The notes under the pieces were generated by a model. That model had not been told where the DNA came from, made no database searches, and saw only the letters and a program-made list of their open reading frames with translations. Positions 52,254 to 60,369 of a DNA stretch of 64,000 nt are shown piece after piece. Each line of letters starts with the position of its first letter. Position 1 is the stretch's first letter. Where the stretch lies: contig NZ_JAHOPH010000002.1 of the NCBI RefSeq assembly GCF_019798055.1, positions 124,001-188,000 of the forward strand. Reading direction: 5' to 3'. This DNA is from Salsipaludibacter albus. Lineage in GTDB: Bacteria; Actinomycetota; Nitriliruptoria; Nitriliruptorales; Nitriliruptoraceae. The position numbers and the translations under genes are program-made.

Positions 52254-53480
52254 ATGTTCGCGACCTGGCTGTTGGCCGTCGCCGGCCTGTCGCTGGTCGT
52301 GGCGTTCGCGGCTCGCCGCCTCGACGAGATCCCGGTGTCCGCGCCATTGGCGGCCGTGGTCCTGGGGGCCGTCCTCGGCCCGGAGGGGCTGACGTTGCTC
52401 GTCGCCCCGGACCACGCGGTCCTGCTGGAATCGACCCGGATCCTGCTGGCGATGACCCTGATGACCGTGGCGCTGCGGCACCCACTCGACGTGATGCGGC
52501 GACGCTCCGGCGGGGTCGCCCTGCTGGTGCTCGTCGTCATGCCGGTGATGATGCTCGTGGCGGCCGGCGTGGCCGCCGTGCTGCTCCCGCTCGGCGCCGG
52601 CCTGTGCCTGCTGCTCGGGGCCTGCCTCGTCCCCACCGATCCGGTCCTGGCCTCCGGCGTCGTGGAGGGGCACCGGGCGGAGGACGACGTCCCCGATCGC
52701 CTGCGGCAACTGCTCGGCCTGGAGTCGGCGGTCAACGACGGCCTCGCGCTGGTGCTGGTCGTGGTCACCGCCGCGGTCGCCGGAGTGGTCTCGTGGGACG
52801 TGGTGCTCACGCGGGGGATCGTGGGCGTACTCGGCGCGCTGGTGGTCGGCGCCGCCCTCGGGTGGGTCGCCGCGCGGGCACTGCGTGCCCTGGTACGCCA
52901 CGAGTACGGCGACGACAGCACGGTGCCGCTGCTCACCCTGGTCTTCTCGCTGTTCGTCCTGGGCCTGGCACAGCTGCTGGGCCTCGACGGCATCCTGGCC
53001 ATCTTCGCGGCCGGCGTGGTCTACAGCGCCGGCATCGGCGAGGGCGAGCGGGTGGCACAGCACCGCGTGGAGGAGGGCGTCGATCGCCTGCTCGCCCTGC
53101 CCGTGTTCGCGTTGTTCGGCGTCATGCTGCCAGTCGACGCCTGGGTCGACCGCCCGGTCGTGGCCGTGCTGGCGCTCGGTGTCCTGGTCCTGCGTCGTCT
53201 GCCGGTCGTGTACCTGTTGCGCCGGCGCCTGGGCATCGATCGCGTCGGGGCGACCTGGCTCGGCTGGTTCGGGCCGATGGGCGTGGCATCGATCTTCTAC
53301 CTGTTGGAGGCCGAGGAGTTCGGCGGTCCGGAGGACCTGTGGGTCCACGGGTCGGCCGTGGTCGCCGCGAGCGTCCTCGTGCACGGCACCACGACGGGCG
53401 TGGGACGACGCCTGCTTCGCGAGCGCACGGGCGACCGGGACGTCCGCGACTCCACGACGACCGGTGCCCGGGGCTCGTGA
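52254..53480 (+). CDS. CPA-type cation/proton antiporter
   Basis: A 408-residue antiporter with about 12 membrane helices. Family markers: VSAPLAAVVLGAVLGPEGL, LGACLVPTDPVLASGVVEGH and LLGLESAVNDGLALVLVVV, where the Asn-Asp pair carries the ion. VYLLRRRLGIDRVGATWLGW near the C-terminus is also typical of CPA1 Na+/H+ exchangers. The short C-terminal tail lacks a regulatory domain. It would exchange Na+ or K+ for protons. A SigB-type promoter lies just upstream and it is divergent from the oxidase operon. Confidence 0.88.
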   Translation: MFATWLLAVAGLSLVVAFAARRLDEIPVSAPLAAVVLGAVLGPEGLTLLVAPDHAVLLESTRILLAMTLMTVALRHPLDVMRRRSGGVALLVLVVMPVMMLVAAGVAAVLLPLGAGLCLLLGACLVPTDPVLASGVVEGHRAEDDVPDRLRQLLGLESAVNDGLALVLVVVTAAVAGVVSWDVVLTRGIVGVLGALVVGAALGWVAARALRALVRHEYGDDSTVPLLTLVFSLFVLGLAQLLGLDGILAIFAAGVVYSAGIGEGERVAQHRVEEGVDRLLALPVFALFGVMLPVDAWVDRPVVAVLALGVLVLRRLPVVYLLRRRLGIDRVGATWLGWFGPMGVASIFYLLEAEEFGGPEDLWVHGSAVVAASVLVHGTTTGVGRRLLRERTGDRDVRDSTTTGARGS

Positions 53481-53549
53481 CGCCGCCGGGACGTGGCGTC
53501 GCTGCACCTTGGTGCTGTCCCGTGGCCAGCGTCCGCCCCGGGAACCGAC

Positions 53550-56500
53550 TCAGTCGGAGGCGCGGCCGGCCAGCCACGTCGCCGTGGCGCCCGCCGCGGC
53601 ACCGATCGCCGCGAGCACTCCGAGGTCCCGGCGGGACAGGCCACGATCGTCGTCGGTGGGCGACGCGTCCTCGGGTCGCGACGTCGTGGGACCGGCCGGA
53701 CCCGTCGTCGAGGCGAGGTCGAGCACCTCGGCGAGGTGGAGGGGACGGCGGGGACGTGGACCGTCCTGCAGGTGGGCGACCTGGGTCCGGCAACTGAAGC
53801 CGTTGGCGACGACCAGGGTGTCGTCGGGGACGGCCCGGACGGCCGGGAGCAGCTTGCGCTCACCGGCCGCCACCGACACCTCGTGGTGCTCACCGGCCTG
53901 GAAGCCGAACGACCCCGCGAGTCCGCAGCACCCCGCGTCCAGTTCCTCCCAGTCCAGCCCGAGGCCGTCGAGTGCGGCTGCCTCGCCGGCCATCTCCAAC
54001 GCCCCCTTGTGGTGGCAGTGCCCGTGCACGATGGCGCGCCGGTCCAGCGACGGCCAGTCGTGGCCCTGCTCGTCGAGGAACTCGCCGAGCATGAAGGTCG
54101 ACTGGGTCAGCCGGCGGGCGTCGTCGTCGTGCGGGAGCATCTTGGGGAGCTCGTCGCGGAAGGTCGCCACGCACGACGGCTCCATGCCGACCACGGGGAT
54201 GCCGGCTGCGACGTCGTCACGGAACTCCGCGACCAGGGCCTCCAACCGTCGACGGGCGAGTCCGAGGAAGCCGTAGTCGTAGAGCGGTCGACCGCAGCAC
54301 AGGCGTCGACGAGGGACCCGGACGTGGTGGCCCGCGCGCTCGAGCACCCGCACGGTGGCGCGGCCGACGTGTGGCTCGAAGCGGTCCACGAAGGTGTCGG
54401 GGAACAGGATCACCGGCGGGCCGTCGGGATTGGCGGGCTCCCGGTCGGCGAACCACGATCGGAAGCTGCGGTGGGCGAAGCGCGGCGCCGGGCGACGCCG
54501 CGTGACCCCTGCCACGCCCTTGGCGAGGTCGCCCAGCAGCGGTGCACCGAGGGCGGCATTCGCCAGCCCGGGTGCCAGGGCACCCACAGCGGCCCACCGG
54601 TCGATCAGCCCCAGGGCGTAGTGCACGCGTGGGTGGAGCCGCCCGGCGTAGTGGTGGTGGAGGAACTCCGCCTTGTAGGTGGCCATGTCCACGTTCACCG
54701 GGCAGTCGGTCTGGCAGCCCTTGCAGGACAGGCACAGGTCCAGCGCCTCGCGCACCGAGTCGTCGCGCCAGCCGTCCAGGTCGCTGTCCGGTTGCAGCAT
54801 CTCGAACAGCAGCCGTGCACGCCCACGCGTCGAGTGCTGCTCCTCGTGGGTGACCATGTAGGACGGGCACATGGTCCCGGCGCCGTCGTCACGTCGGCAG
54901 GTCCCGACGCCGACGCAGCGCAGGGCGGCACGGTGGAAGTCGCCGTCGTCGTCGGGGTAGGCGAACGCGAGGTCGTCGGGGTGCCACGGTCGGTGGTCGG
55001 CGCCCAGGCGAAGGTGTTCGTCGACCCCGTCGGCGTCCACGACCTTGCCGGGGTTCATCCGGTTGTCGGGGTCCCACACGTGCTTGAACGTGTGGAAGGC
55101 CGCCATCAGCTCGTCGTCGAACATCCGGTCGAGCAACTGCGCCCGCTGTTGCCCGTCGCCGTGCTCGCCGGACAGCGAGCCGCCGTGGGCCGCCACCAGG
55201 TCGGCGGCCTCGTCCAGGAACGTGCGGTACTGCGCGACGCCGGCGGCCGAGCGCAGGTCGAAGTCGATCCGGCAGTGCAGGCAGCCGTCCCCGAAGTGGC
55301 CGTAGAACGAGGCGTCGTAGCCGTGCTCGTCCAGCAGGGATCGGAGCTCGCGCGTGTAGGCCCCCAGGTCGTCGGGATGTACCGCCGAGTCCTCCCACCC
55401 GGGCCAGTGGTCGTCACCGCGGAAGTGTGCGGTCACGCCCAGGCCGGCCTCGCGCGCTGCCCAGACGACCTCGATGTCGTCCGGGTCGGTGTACAGGTGC
55501 ATGGACGGGCCGCCGTCGGCGCTGCGGCGCAGGTCCTCGGCGAACGCGCGTGCCTCCTCGGGCGTGTCGGCCGCGAACTCGCACAACAGCCATCCACCGC
55601 CGTCGGGCAGGTAGGGGATGGCCCGGGCGTGCTCGCCCTTGTCGCGCATGTTGTCCACCAGGTGCTGGTCGATCCCCTCCAGGGCGACCAGTCCGTCGGC
55701 ATGGCGGACCTGGGCGACCGCGTCGGCCGCCGCGTGGACGTCGTCGTGGCCCAGGACCAGCATCGTGCGTTCCGCCGGGGCATGGTGGAGGCTGAGCCGG
55801 GCACGCAGGACCGTCGCACAGGTCCCCTCGCTGCCGACCAGCGCCCGGGCCACGTTCGCGTCGCCGTCGACGCCCAGCGCTCCCAGCGAGTAGCCGGAGA
55901 TCGGTCGCGGGATGTCCGGGTAGCCCGTGCGGATCGCGTCGGCATGCCGGTGGCGCAGGTCGTCGAGCTCCCCGTACACCCGGCCCAGGGCGTCGTCCCG
56001 GGCGGCCAGGCGGCGGAAGTCGGCGTCGCTCGTCGGTCCCACCCAGGTCCGCGTCCCGTCGGCCAGCACGACCTCGAGCGCCTCGACGCTGTCCTGGACG
56101 CGGCCGTACCGGAAGGCCTGCGCGCCACACGAGTCGTTGCCGATCATGCCACCGATGGTGCAGCGGTTGTGGGTCGACGGGCGGGGTCCCCACGTCAGGT
56201 CGTGCGGGGCGATCCGGTCGAGCAGGTCGTCCAGCACCACCCCGGGTTGCACGAGCGCCGTGCGGCCCGCGACGTCGACCTCCTCGATGGCGTCGAGATG
56301 GCGAGAGCAGTCCACGACGACGGCGGTGTTGCAGGCCTGTCCGGCAAGGCTGGTGCCGCCACCCCGCATCGTGACGGGCGCGCCGTGGTCGCGGCACACC
56401 TCGTGCACGGCGACGACGTCGTCGAGGCTGCGTGGCGTGATCACGCCGATCGGCACCTGCCGGAAGTTCGAGGCGTCGGTGGCGTACAGGTGGCGACTGC

Positions 56501-56609
56501 CCGGGTCGAAGCGCACCTCGCCCTCGATCGCGCTGCGCAGGGCGAAGGCCAGTGCCTGCTGGTCGTCGTCGTCCAGGGGAAGGGTCGTTCGTGGGTCGAG
56601 GGCGGTCAT
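53550..56609 (-). CDS. FAD/FMN-linked oxidase fused to [4Fe-4S] CCG-domain protein (D-lactate/glycolate dehydrogenase type)
   Basis: A 1019-residue fusion. A VAO-type FAD-binding domain (about 40-280) has VTMRGGGTSLAGQACN and THNRCTIGGMIGNDSCGA. The FAD-oxidase C-terminal domain (about 290-540) has GEHGDGQQRAQLLDRMF. Two [4Fe-4S] motifs appear in CVGVGTCRRDDGAGTMCPSY and CLSCKGCQTDCPVN. CCG domains contain LCCGRPLYDYG and LDAGCCGLAGSFGFQ. A hydrophobic Arg-rich C-terminal helix may anchor it to the membrane. It would oxidise a 2-hydroxyacid and pass electrons to the respiratory chain. The ATG overlaps the stop of the enolase-family gene (ATGA). Confidence 0.88.
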   Translation of the reverse strand: MTALDPRTTLPLDDDDQQALAFALRSAIEGEVRFDPGSRHLYATDASNFRQVPIGVITPRSLDDVVAVHEVCRDHGAPVTMRGGGTSLAGQACNTAVVVDCSRHLDAIEEVDVAGRTALVQPGVVLDDLLDRIAPHDLTWGPRPSTHNRCTIGGMIGNDSCGAQAFRYGRVQDSVEALEVVLADGTRTWVGPTSDADFRRLAARDDALGRVYGELDDLRHRHADAIRTGYPDIPRPISGYSLGALGVDGDANVARALVGSEGTCATVLRARLSLHHAPAERTMLVLGHDDVHAAADAVAQVRHADGLVALEGIDQHLVDNMRDKGEHARAIPYLPDGGGWLLCEFAADTPEEARAFAEDLRRSADGGPSMHLYTDPDDIEVVWAAREAGLGVTAHFRGDDHWPGWEDSAVHPDDLGAYTRELRSLLDEHGYDASFYGHFGDGCLHCRIDFDLRSAAGVAQYRTFLDEAADLVAAHGGSLSGEHGDGQQRAQLLDRMFDDELMAAFHTFKHVWDPDNRMNPGKVVDADGVDEHLRLGADHRPWHPDDLAFAYPDDDGDFHRAALRCVGVGTCRRDDGAGTMCPSYMVTHEEQHSTRGRARLLFEMLQPDSDLDGWRDDSVREALDLCLSCKGCQTDCPVNVDMATYKAEFLHHHYAGRLHPRVHYALGLIDRWAAVGALAPGLANAALGAPLLGDLAKGVAGVTRRRPAPRFAHRSFRSWFADREPANPDGPPVILFPDTFVDRFEPHVGRATVRVLERAGHHVRVPRRRLCCGRPLYDYGFLGLARRRLEALVAEFRDDVAAGIPVVGMEPSCVATFRDELPKMLPHDDDARRLTQSTFMLGEFLDEQGHDWPSLDRRAIVHGHCHHKGALEMAGEAAALDGLGLDWEELDAGCCGLAGSFGFQAGEHHEVSVAAGERKLLPAVRAVPDDTLVVANGFSCRTQVAHLQDGPRPRRPLHLAEVLDLASTTGPAGPTTSRPEDASPTDDDRGLSRRDLGVLAAIGAAAGATATWLAGRASD

Positions 56610-57748
56610 GTTCGCTCCGTGGGATGCGCCGGGGGCGGGGGCCTGCCATTGGCGAGTTGGTCGGCCGCCGACCGGTCCAGCTCGAGGCCGTGCCCGGGGC
56701 GGTCACGGTCGGGGCGCAGTGCGCCGTCGATCGGCTCGAGTCCACCGCGGAGCACCACCGACTCGATTCGGACATGGTCGTGGAACCACTCCAGGTGGCG
56801 GAACCGGCGGGTGGCACAGCCGGCGTGGGCGGCCAGGTTCGGGGCACAGTGGGCCGACAGGTCGAGCTGGTGGGCCCAGGCGAGCCCTGCCGCGTCGAAC
56901 CAGCCCGTGAAGCCGCCGCACCGGGTGACGTCGGCCTGCAGGCAGTCCACGGCGCCGGCCTCGAGCAGGTCCCGGAGGCGGAAGGCGTCCCAGCCGTACT
57001 CGCCGGCCGCGACGTCCATGCCCGCGGGGCTCCGCCGCCGGACGCGTGCCAGTCCGTCGCGGTCGTCCGACGAGACCGGCTCCTCGTGCCAGACGACGCC
57101 GGAGTCGGCGAAGTCCTGCGACGCCCGCACGGCCTGCTGGACCGTGTGGGCGCCGTTGGCGTCCACCATCAGCGCCGGCGTGTCCCCGATGACCTCGCGG
57201 ACGGCGGCCACGCGTGCCGGGTCCCGTCCCGGGTCGCGGCCGACCTTCATCTTCACACGGGGAATCCCCCGGTCGACCCAGCCGGCCAGCTGCCTGGCGA
57301 CGTGGTCCACGTCGTGGTTGGTGAAACCACCCGACCCGTAGACCGGTGCGGCGTCGCGCGCACCACCCCACAGGTCGACCAGCGAGCTGTCGAGCAGCCG
57401 TGCACGCGCGTCCCACAGCGCGACGTCCAGCGCCGACACGGCGAGGGCACCGATCCCGGGACGGCCGGCGTTGCGCAGCGCAGCCACCATGTCGAGCCAG
57501 CGTGCCCGTACGTCCAGTGCGTCCGCGTCGACCAGCACCCCCGCGAGTTCGTCGCGGACGAGGGTGGCCACGGCCGTGGGGCCGTAGGTCCAGCCCAGGC
57601 CGGTGACGTCCCCCGCCGTGACCTCGGCGACCACCATCGTGGTCGAGTCCCAGGTGTGGGTGCCGTCCTGCTCGCGTGTCGTGGTGGTCGGGAACGTCCA
57701 GGGGGCGACGTCGACGTCACGGATCCGTGGCCGGGACGCGACGGGCAC
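56606..57748 (-). CDS. enolase-superfamily (mandelate racemase/muconate lactonizing-type) enzyme
   Basis: A 380-residue enolase-superfamily member. Catalytic elements can be followed: PRVKMKVGRD (Lys-x-Lys), LMVDANGAHT (Asp), VVWHEEPVSSDD (Glu), DVAAGEYGWD (Glu), LQADVTRCGG and LSAHCAPNLAAH (His). It most likely dehydrates or epimerises a sugar acid. The GTG at 57748 lies one base after the stop of the PoxB-like gene. Its neighbours oxidise 2-hydroxyacids and 2-oxoacids, so this operon may form a sugar-acid breakdown route. The actual substrate is unknown. Confidence 0.83.
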   Translation of the reverse strand: MPVASRPRIRDVDVAPWTFPTTTTREQDGTHTWDSTTMVVAEVTAGDVTGLGWTYGPTAVATLVRDELAGVLVDADALDVRARWLDMVAALRNAGRPGIGALAVSALDVALWDARARLLDSSLVDLWGGARDAAPVYGSGGFTNHDVDHVARQLAGWVDRGIPRVKMKVGRDPGRDPARVAAVREVIGDTPALMVDANGAHTVQQAVRASQDFADSGVVWHEEPVSSDDRDGLARVRRRSPAGMDVAAGEYGWDAFRLRDLLEAGAVDCLQADVTRCGGFTGWFDAAGLAWAHQLDLSAHCAPNLAAHAGCATRRFRHLEWFHDHVRIESVVLRGGLEPIDGALRPDRDRPGHGLELDRSAADQLANGRPPPPAHPTERT

Positions 57749-57749
57749 G

Positions 57750-59537
57750 TCAGGACCGCATGCGAACGAGGAAGTCCTGCACCCGTTCGCGTGCGCCCGT
57801 GCTGATGATCCCGGCGGCGTCGCGGTCACCGCCGAGCAGCGCCTTGACCAACGACTCGACCTGGTCGGATTCGACGTGTGGCGGGATCGGCGGGACGTCG
57901 GGGTCGACCCGGGCCTGGACCACGGTCGGGCGGTCGGCCGACAGGGCCCGGTCCCAGGTGGGGCCGACGGCGTCGGGGTCGTCCAGGTGGTGCCCGGCGA
58001 GCCCGAGCGACTCGGCGAAGGCGACGAAGTCGACCCGGGGCACCTCCTGGGTCTCCTCCAACTTGGGGAAGCCGCCCATCGCGCGCATCTCCCAGGTCAC
58101 CTGGTTGAGGTCCTGGTTGTCGAGCACCAGCACGACCAGTCGGGGATCCTCCCACTCCCGCCAGTACTTGGCGATGGTGATCAGGACGTTCATCCCGTTC
58201 ATCTGCATCGCCCCGTCGCCGACCGTGGCGATGACCGGTCGACCGGGATGGGCGAACTTGGCCCCGACCGCGTGGGGCATGGCCGGCCCCATCGTCGCCA
58301 GCGTCCCGGACAGGGAGGCGCGCATGCCCTCGCGCAGCCGCAGGTCGCGGGCGAACCAGTTGGTCCCCGAGCCGGAATCGGCCGTGATGATGACGTCGTC
58401 GGGGAGCCGGGAGGACAACTCCCAGTAGACCCGCTGGGGGTTCAGGGGATCCGCGTCGACCATGGCCCGGCGCTCGACCAGGTCCCACCACTGGGCGACC
58501 TCGCCCTCGAGCTTGTCGCGCCAGGACCGATCGACCTTGCGCTCGATGCGGGGCAGGAGCCGTCGCAGGGTCAGGGCCGCGTCCCCGACGAGGTTGAACT
58601 CGAAGGGGTAGCGCAGGCCGATGTTGTGCGGGTCGATGTCGATGTCGATGGCCCGGGCCTGGTCGAGTCCGGGCAGGAACTGCGTGTAGGGCATGTTCGA
58701 GCCTATGCACAGGAAGGTGTCGCACTCGTCCATCAACGTCCACGAGGGCTTGGATCCCAGCAGGCCGATCGGGCCCGTGACCCAGGGGAGGTCGTCGGGC
58801 AGCACGTCCTTGCCCAGCAGTGCCTTGGCGACGCCGGCGCCCGTCAGCTCGGCCAGTTCACGGACCTCCGCGGCAGCGCCACGTGCACCCTGGCCGACCA
58901 GGACGGCGACCCGTTCCCCCGCGTTGACCAGCTCGGCTGCCGCGTCCAGCGCGTCGTCGGGTGGGCTGATCTCGGGCTCGACGACCCCGCGGCTCGACGG
59001 GACCATCTTGAAGGCGTGGCTCGGGGCCACGTACTCCTGCTCCTGGACGTCGATCGGGACCACGATCGCGGTGACGGTCCGGCGAGTCAGGGCCGTGCGC
59101 ATGGCGCGGTCGACCGCCAGCGGCAGCTGTTGGGGCGAGGTGACCTCGACCAGGAACGCCCCGGCGACGTCCTTGTACAGGTTTGTCAGGTCCACCTCCT
59201 GTTGGTAGGAGCCACCGCGGGCCGTGGTCGCCTGGGCGCCGACGATCGCCAGGACCGGCTGGCGATCGAGCTTGGCGTCGTACAGCCCGTTGAGCAGGTG
59301 GATCGCCCCCGGGCCCGACGTGGCGAGGCACACGCCCACCTGGCCGGTGAACCGGGCATGTCCGGAGGCCATGAAGGCCGCCAACTCCTCGTGCCGAGCC
59401 TGCACGAAGCGCGGTCCGTCCGCCCGCTGCATCGCCGCGTGGATGCCGTTGATCCCGTCGCCGGGATAGCCGAACATCCGATCCACCTCCCACTCACGCA
59501 GGCGCTGGAGCAGGGCATCGGCGACGGTGGTGGTCAT
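57750..59537 (-). CDS. thiamine-pyrophosphate enzyme, pyruvate oxidase (PoxB)-like
   Basis: A 595-residue TPP enzyme. The N-terminal domain has MFGYPGDGINGIHAAM, the catalytic Glu in ARHEELAAFMASGHA and GVCLATSGPGAIHLLNGLYD. The TPP-binding motif is ATVGDGAMQMNGMNVLITIA, ending with DNQDLNQV. The middle domain resembles that of FAD-binding oxidases. It is closest in pattern to pyruvate oxidase-type enzymes rather than acetolactate synthase, since no regulatory subunit gene is nearby. The ATG at 59537 follows AAGGAG. It is first in the operon, with a GTTT...GGGAAG promoter upstream. Reaction is probably oxidative decarboxylation of pyruvate. Confidence 0.87.
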   Translation of the reverse strand: MTTTVADALLQRLREWEVDRMFGYPGDGINGIHAAMQRADGPRFVQARHEELAAFMASGHARFTGQVGVCLATSGPGAIHLLNGLYDAKLDRQPVLAIVGAQATTARGGSYQQEVDLTNLYKDVAGAFLVEVTSPQQLPLAVDRAMRTALTRRTVTAIVVPIDVQEQEYVAPSHAFKMVPSSRGVVEPEISPPDDALDAAAELVNAGERVAVLVGQGARGAAAEVRELAELTGAGVAKALLGKDVLPDDLPWVTGPIGLLGSKPSWTLMDECDTFLCIGSNMPYTQFLPGLDQARAIDIDIDPHNIGLRYPFEFNLVGDAALTLRRLLPRIERKVDRSWRDKLEGEVAQWWDLVERRAMVDADPLNPQRVYWELSSRLPDDVIITADSGSGTNWFARDLRLREGMRASLSGTLATMGPAMPHAVGAKFAHPGRPVIATVGDGAMQMNGMNVLITIAKYWREWEDPRLVVLVLDNQDLNQVTWEMRAMGGFPKLEETQEVPRVDFVAFAESLGLAGHHLDDPDAVGPTWDRALSADRPTVVQARVDPDVPPIPPHVESDQVESLVKALLGGDRDAAGIISTGARERVQDFLVRMRS

Positions 59538-59613
59538 CCGGGACTCCTTGTCGCGGTTCGGTTCGGGCGCTTGGGGCTGGGCCTGCCCGGCGGGTCGACG
59601 GCCCGTTCGGGGG

Positions 59614-59639
59614 CTTCCCGAGCCGATGACACGACAAAC
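59614..59639 (-). promoter_or_regulatory. SigB/SigF-type promoter, GTTT-N16-GGGAAG
   Basis: Minus strand: GTTT 59639-59636, 16-base spacer, GGGAAG 59619-59614. It serves the PoxB-like/enolase-family/FAD-FeS operon. Confidence 0.67.
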
Positions 59640-59750
59640 ATGTCCCGATGACCGCCCCGCCGCGACGACGTGTGGGCCCGGGGCGATCCGGATGTGTAGC
59701 CCGGGGCACGAACGGGCACGGTGAGGTGCGAGCGCTCCGAGGAGGTCCAC

Positions 59751-60299
59751 ATGCACCCGACGGGTTGGTTGACGTTGGCGCTGGACTGGGGCGAGGCCGG
59801 CCTGACCGTCGTCACGGTCGTGGGGCTGTACGCCCTGACCATCCTGGCCAGTCGGTTGCTCGGGCAGCGGCAGTTCTCGTCGCTGTCGAGCTACGACCTG
59901 GCGTTCACGTTCGCCCTGGGGGCGATCATCGGTCGTGGGGTGCTGGTCGTCACCAACCTGTCGGGGGCGGCACTGGCGCTGGTCACGATGTTCGTGTTGC
60001 ACGCCGGCCTGGGGTGGCTGCACCACCACGTCGAGGCGGTCCACCGGTTCACGCAGAACCGGCCGATCCTGGTTGTGGCCGACGGAGAGGTGCTGTCGGC
60101 CGGGCTGCGACGGGCACGGATGAGTCGGACCGAGCTGCGGCAGTGCCTGCGCAGCCACGGCGTCGGCAGCCTGGACGAGGTCCGGGCCGCGATCCTCGAG
60201 CGCAGCGGTGAGGTCAGCGTCGTGCCCGTGGCCTCGCGACTCGACCATGCCCTGCTCACGGAGGTCGTGGGCGCCCGTGAGCTCGCACCATCGGAGTGA
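59751..60299 (+). CDS. DUF421 (YetF-like) membrane protein
   Basis: A 182-residue member of the DUF421 family. Three membrane helices (about 15-35, 48-66 and 70-88) include TILASRLLGQRQFSSLSSYD, LAFTFALGAIIGRG and a following TNLSGAALALVTMFVL. The cytoplasmic domain has NRPILVVADGEVLSAGLRRA and a second fold RMSRTELRQCLRSHGVGSLD. GEV and R-M-S-x-x-E-L are family hallmarks. Function is unknown; related YetF proteins are linked to spore and envelope traits. GAGGAGG lies just upstream of the ATG at 59751. Confidence 0.85.
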   Translation: MHPTGWLTLALDWGEAGLTVVTVVGLYALTILASRLLGQRQFSSLSSYDLAFTFALGAIIGRGVLVVTNLSGAALALVTMFVLHAGLGWLHHHVEAVHRFTQNRPILVVADGEVLSAGLRRARMSRTELRQCLRSHGVGSLDEVRAAILERSGEVSVVPVASRLDHALLTEVVGARELAPSE

Positions 60300-60369
60300 C
60301 GGGGAGGGGCGGACCAGCGCTCGTCCCGCCCGGTCGGGGAGAGGTGTTGCCGTCGACACGGGAACGGAC

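Noticed and set aside
53493-57341. 1282-codon plus-strand open frame
   Set aside because: Antisense to the FAD/FeS dehydrogenase and enolase-family genes, which carry intact cofactor motifs.
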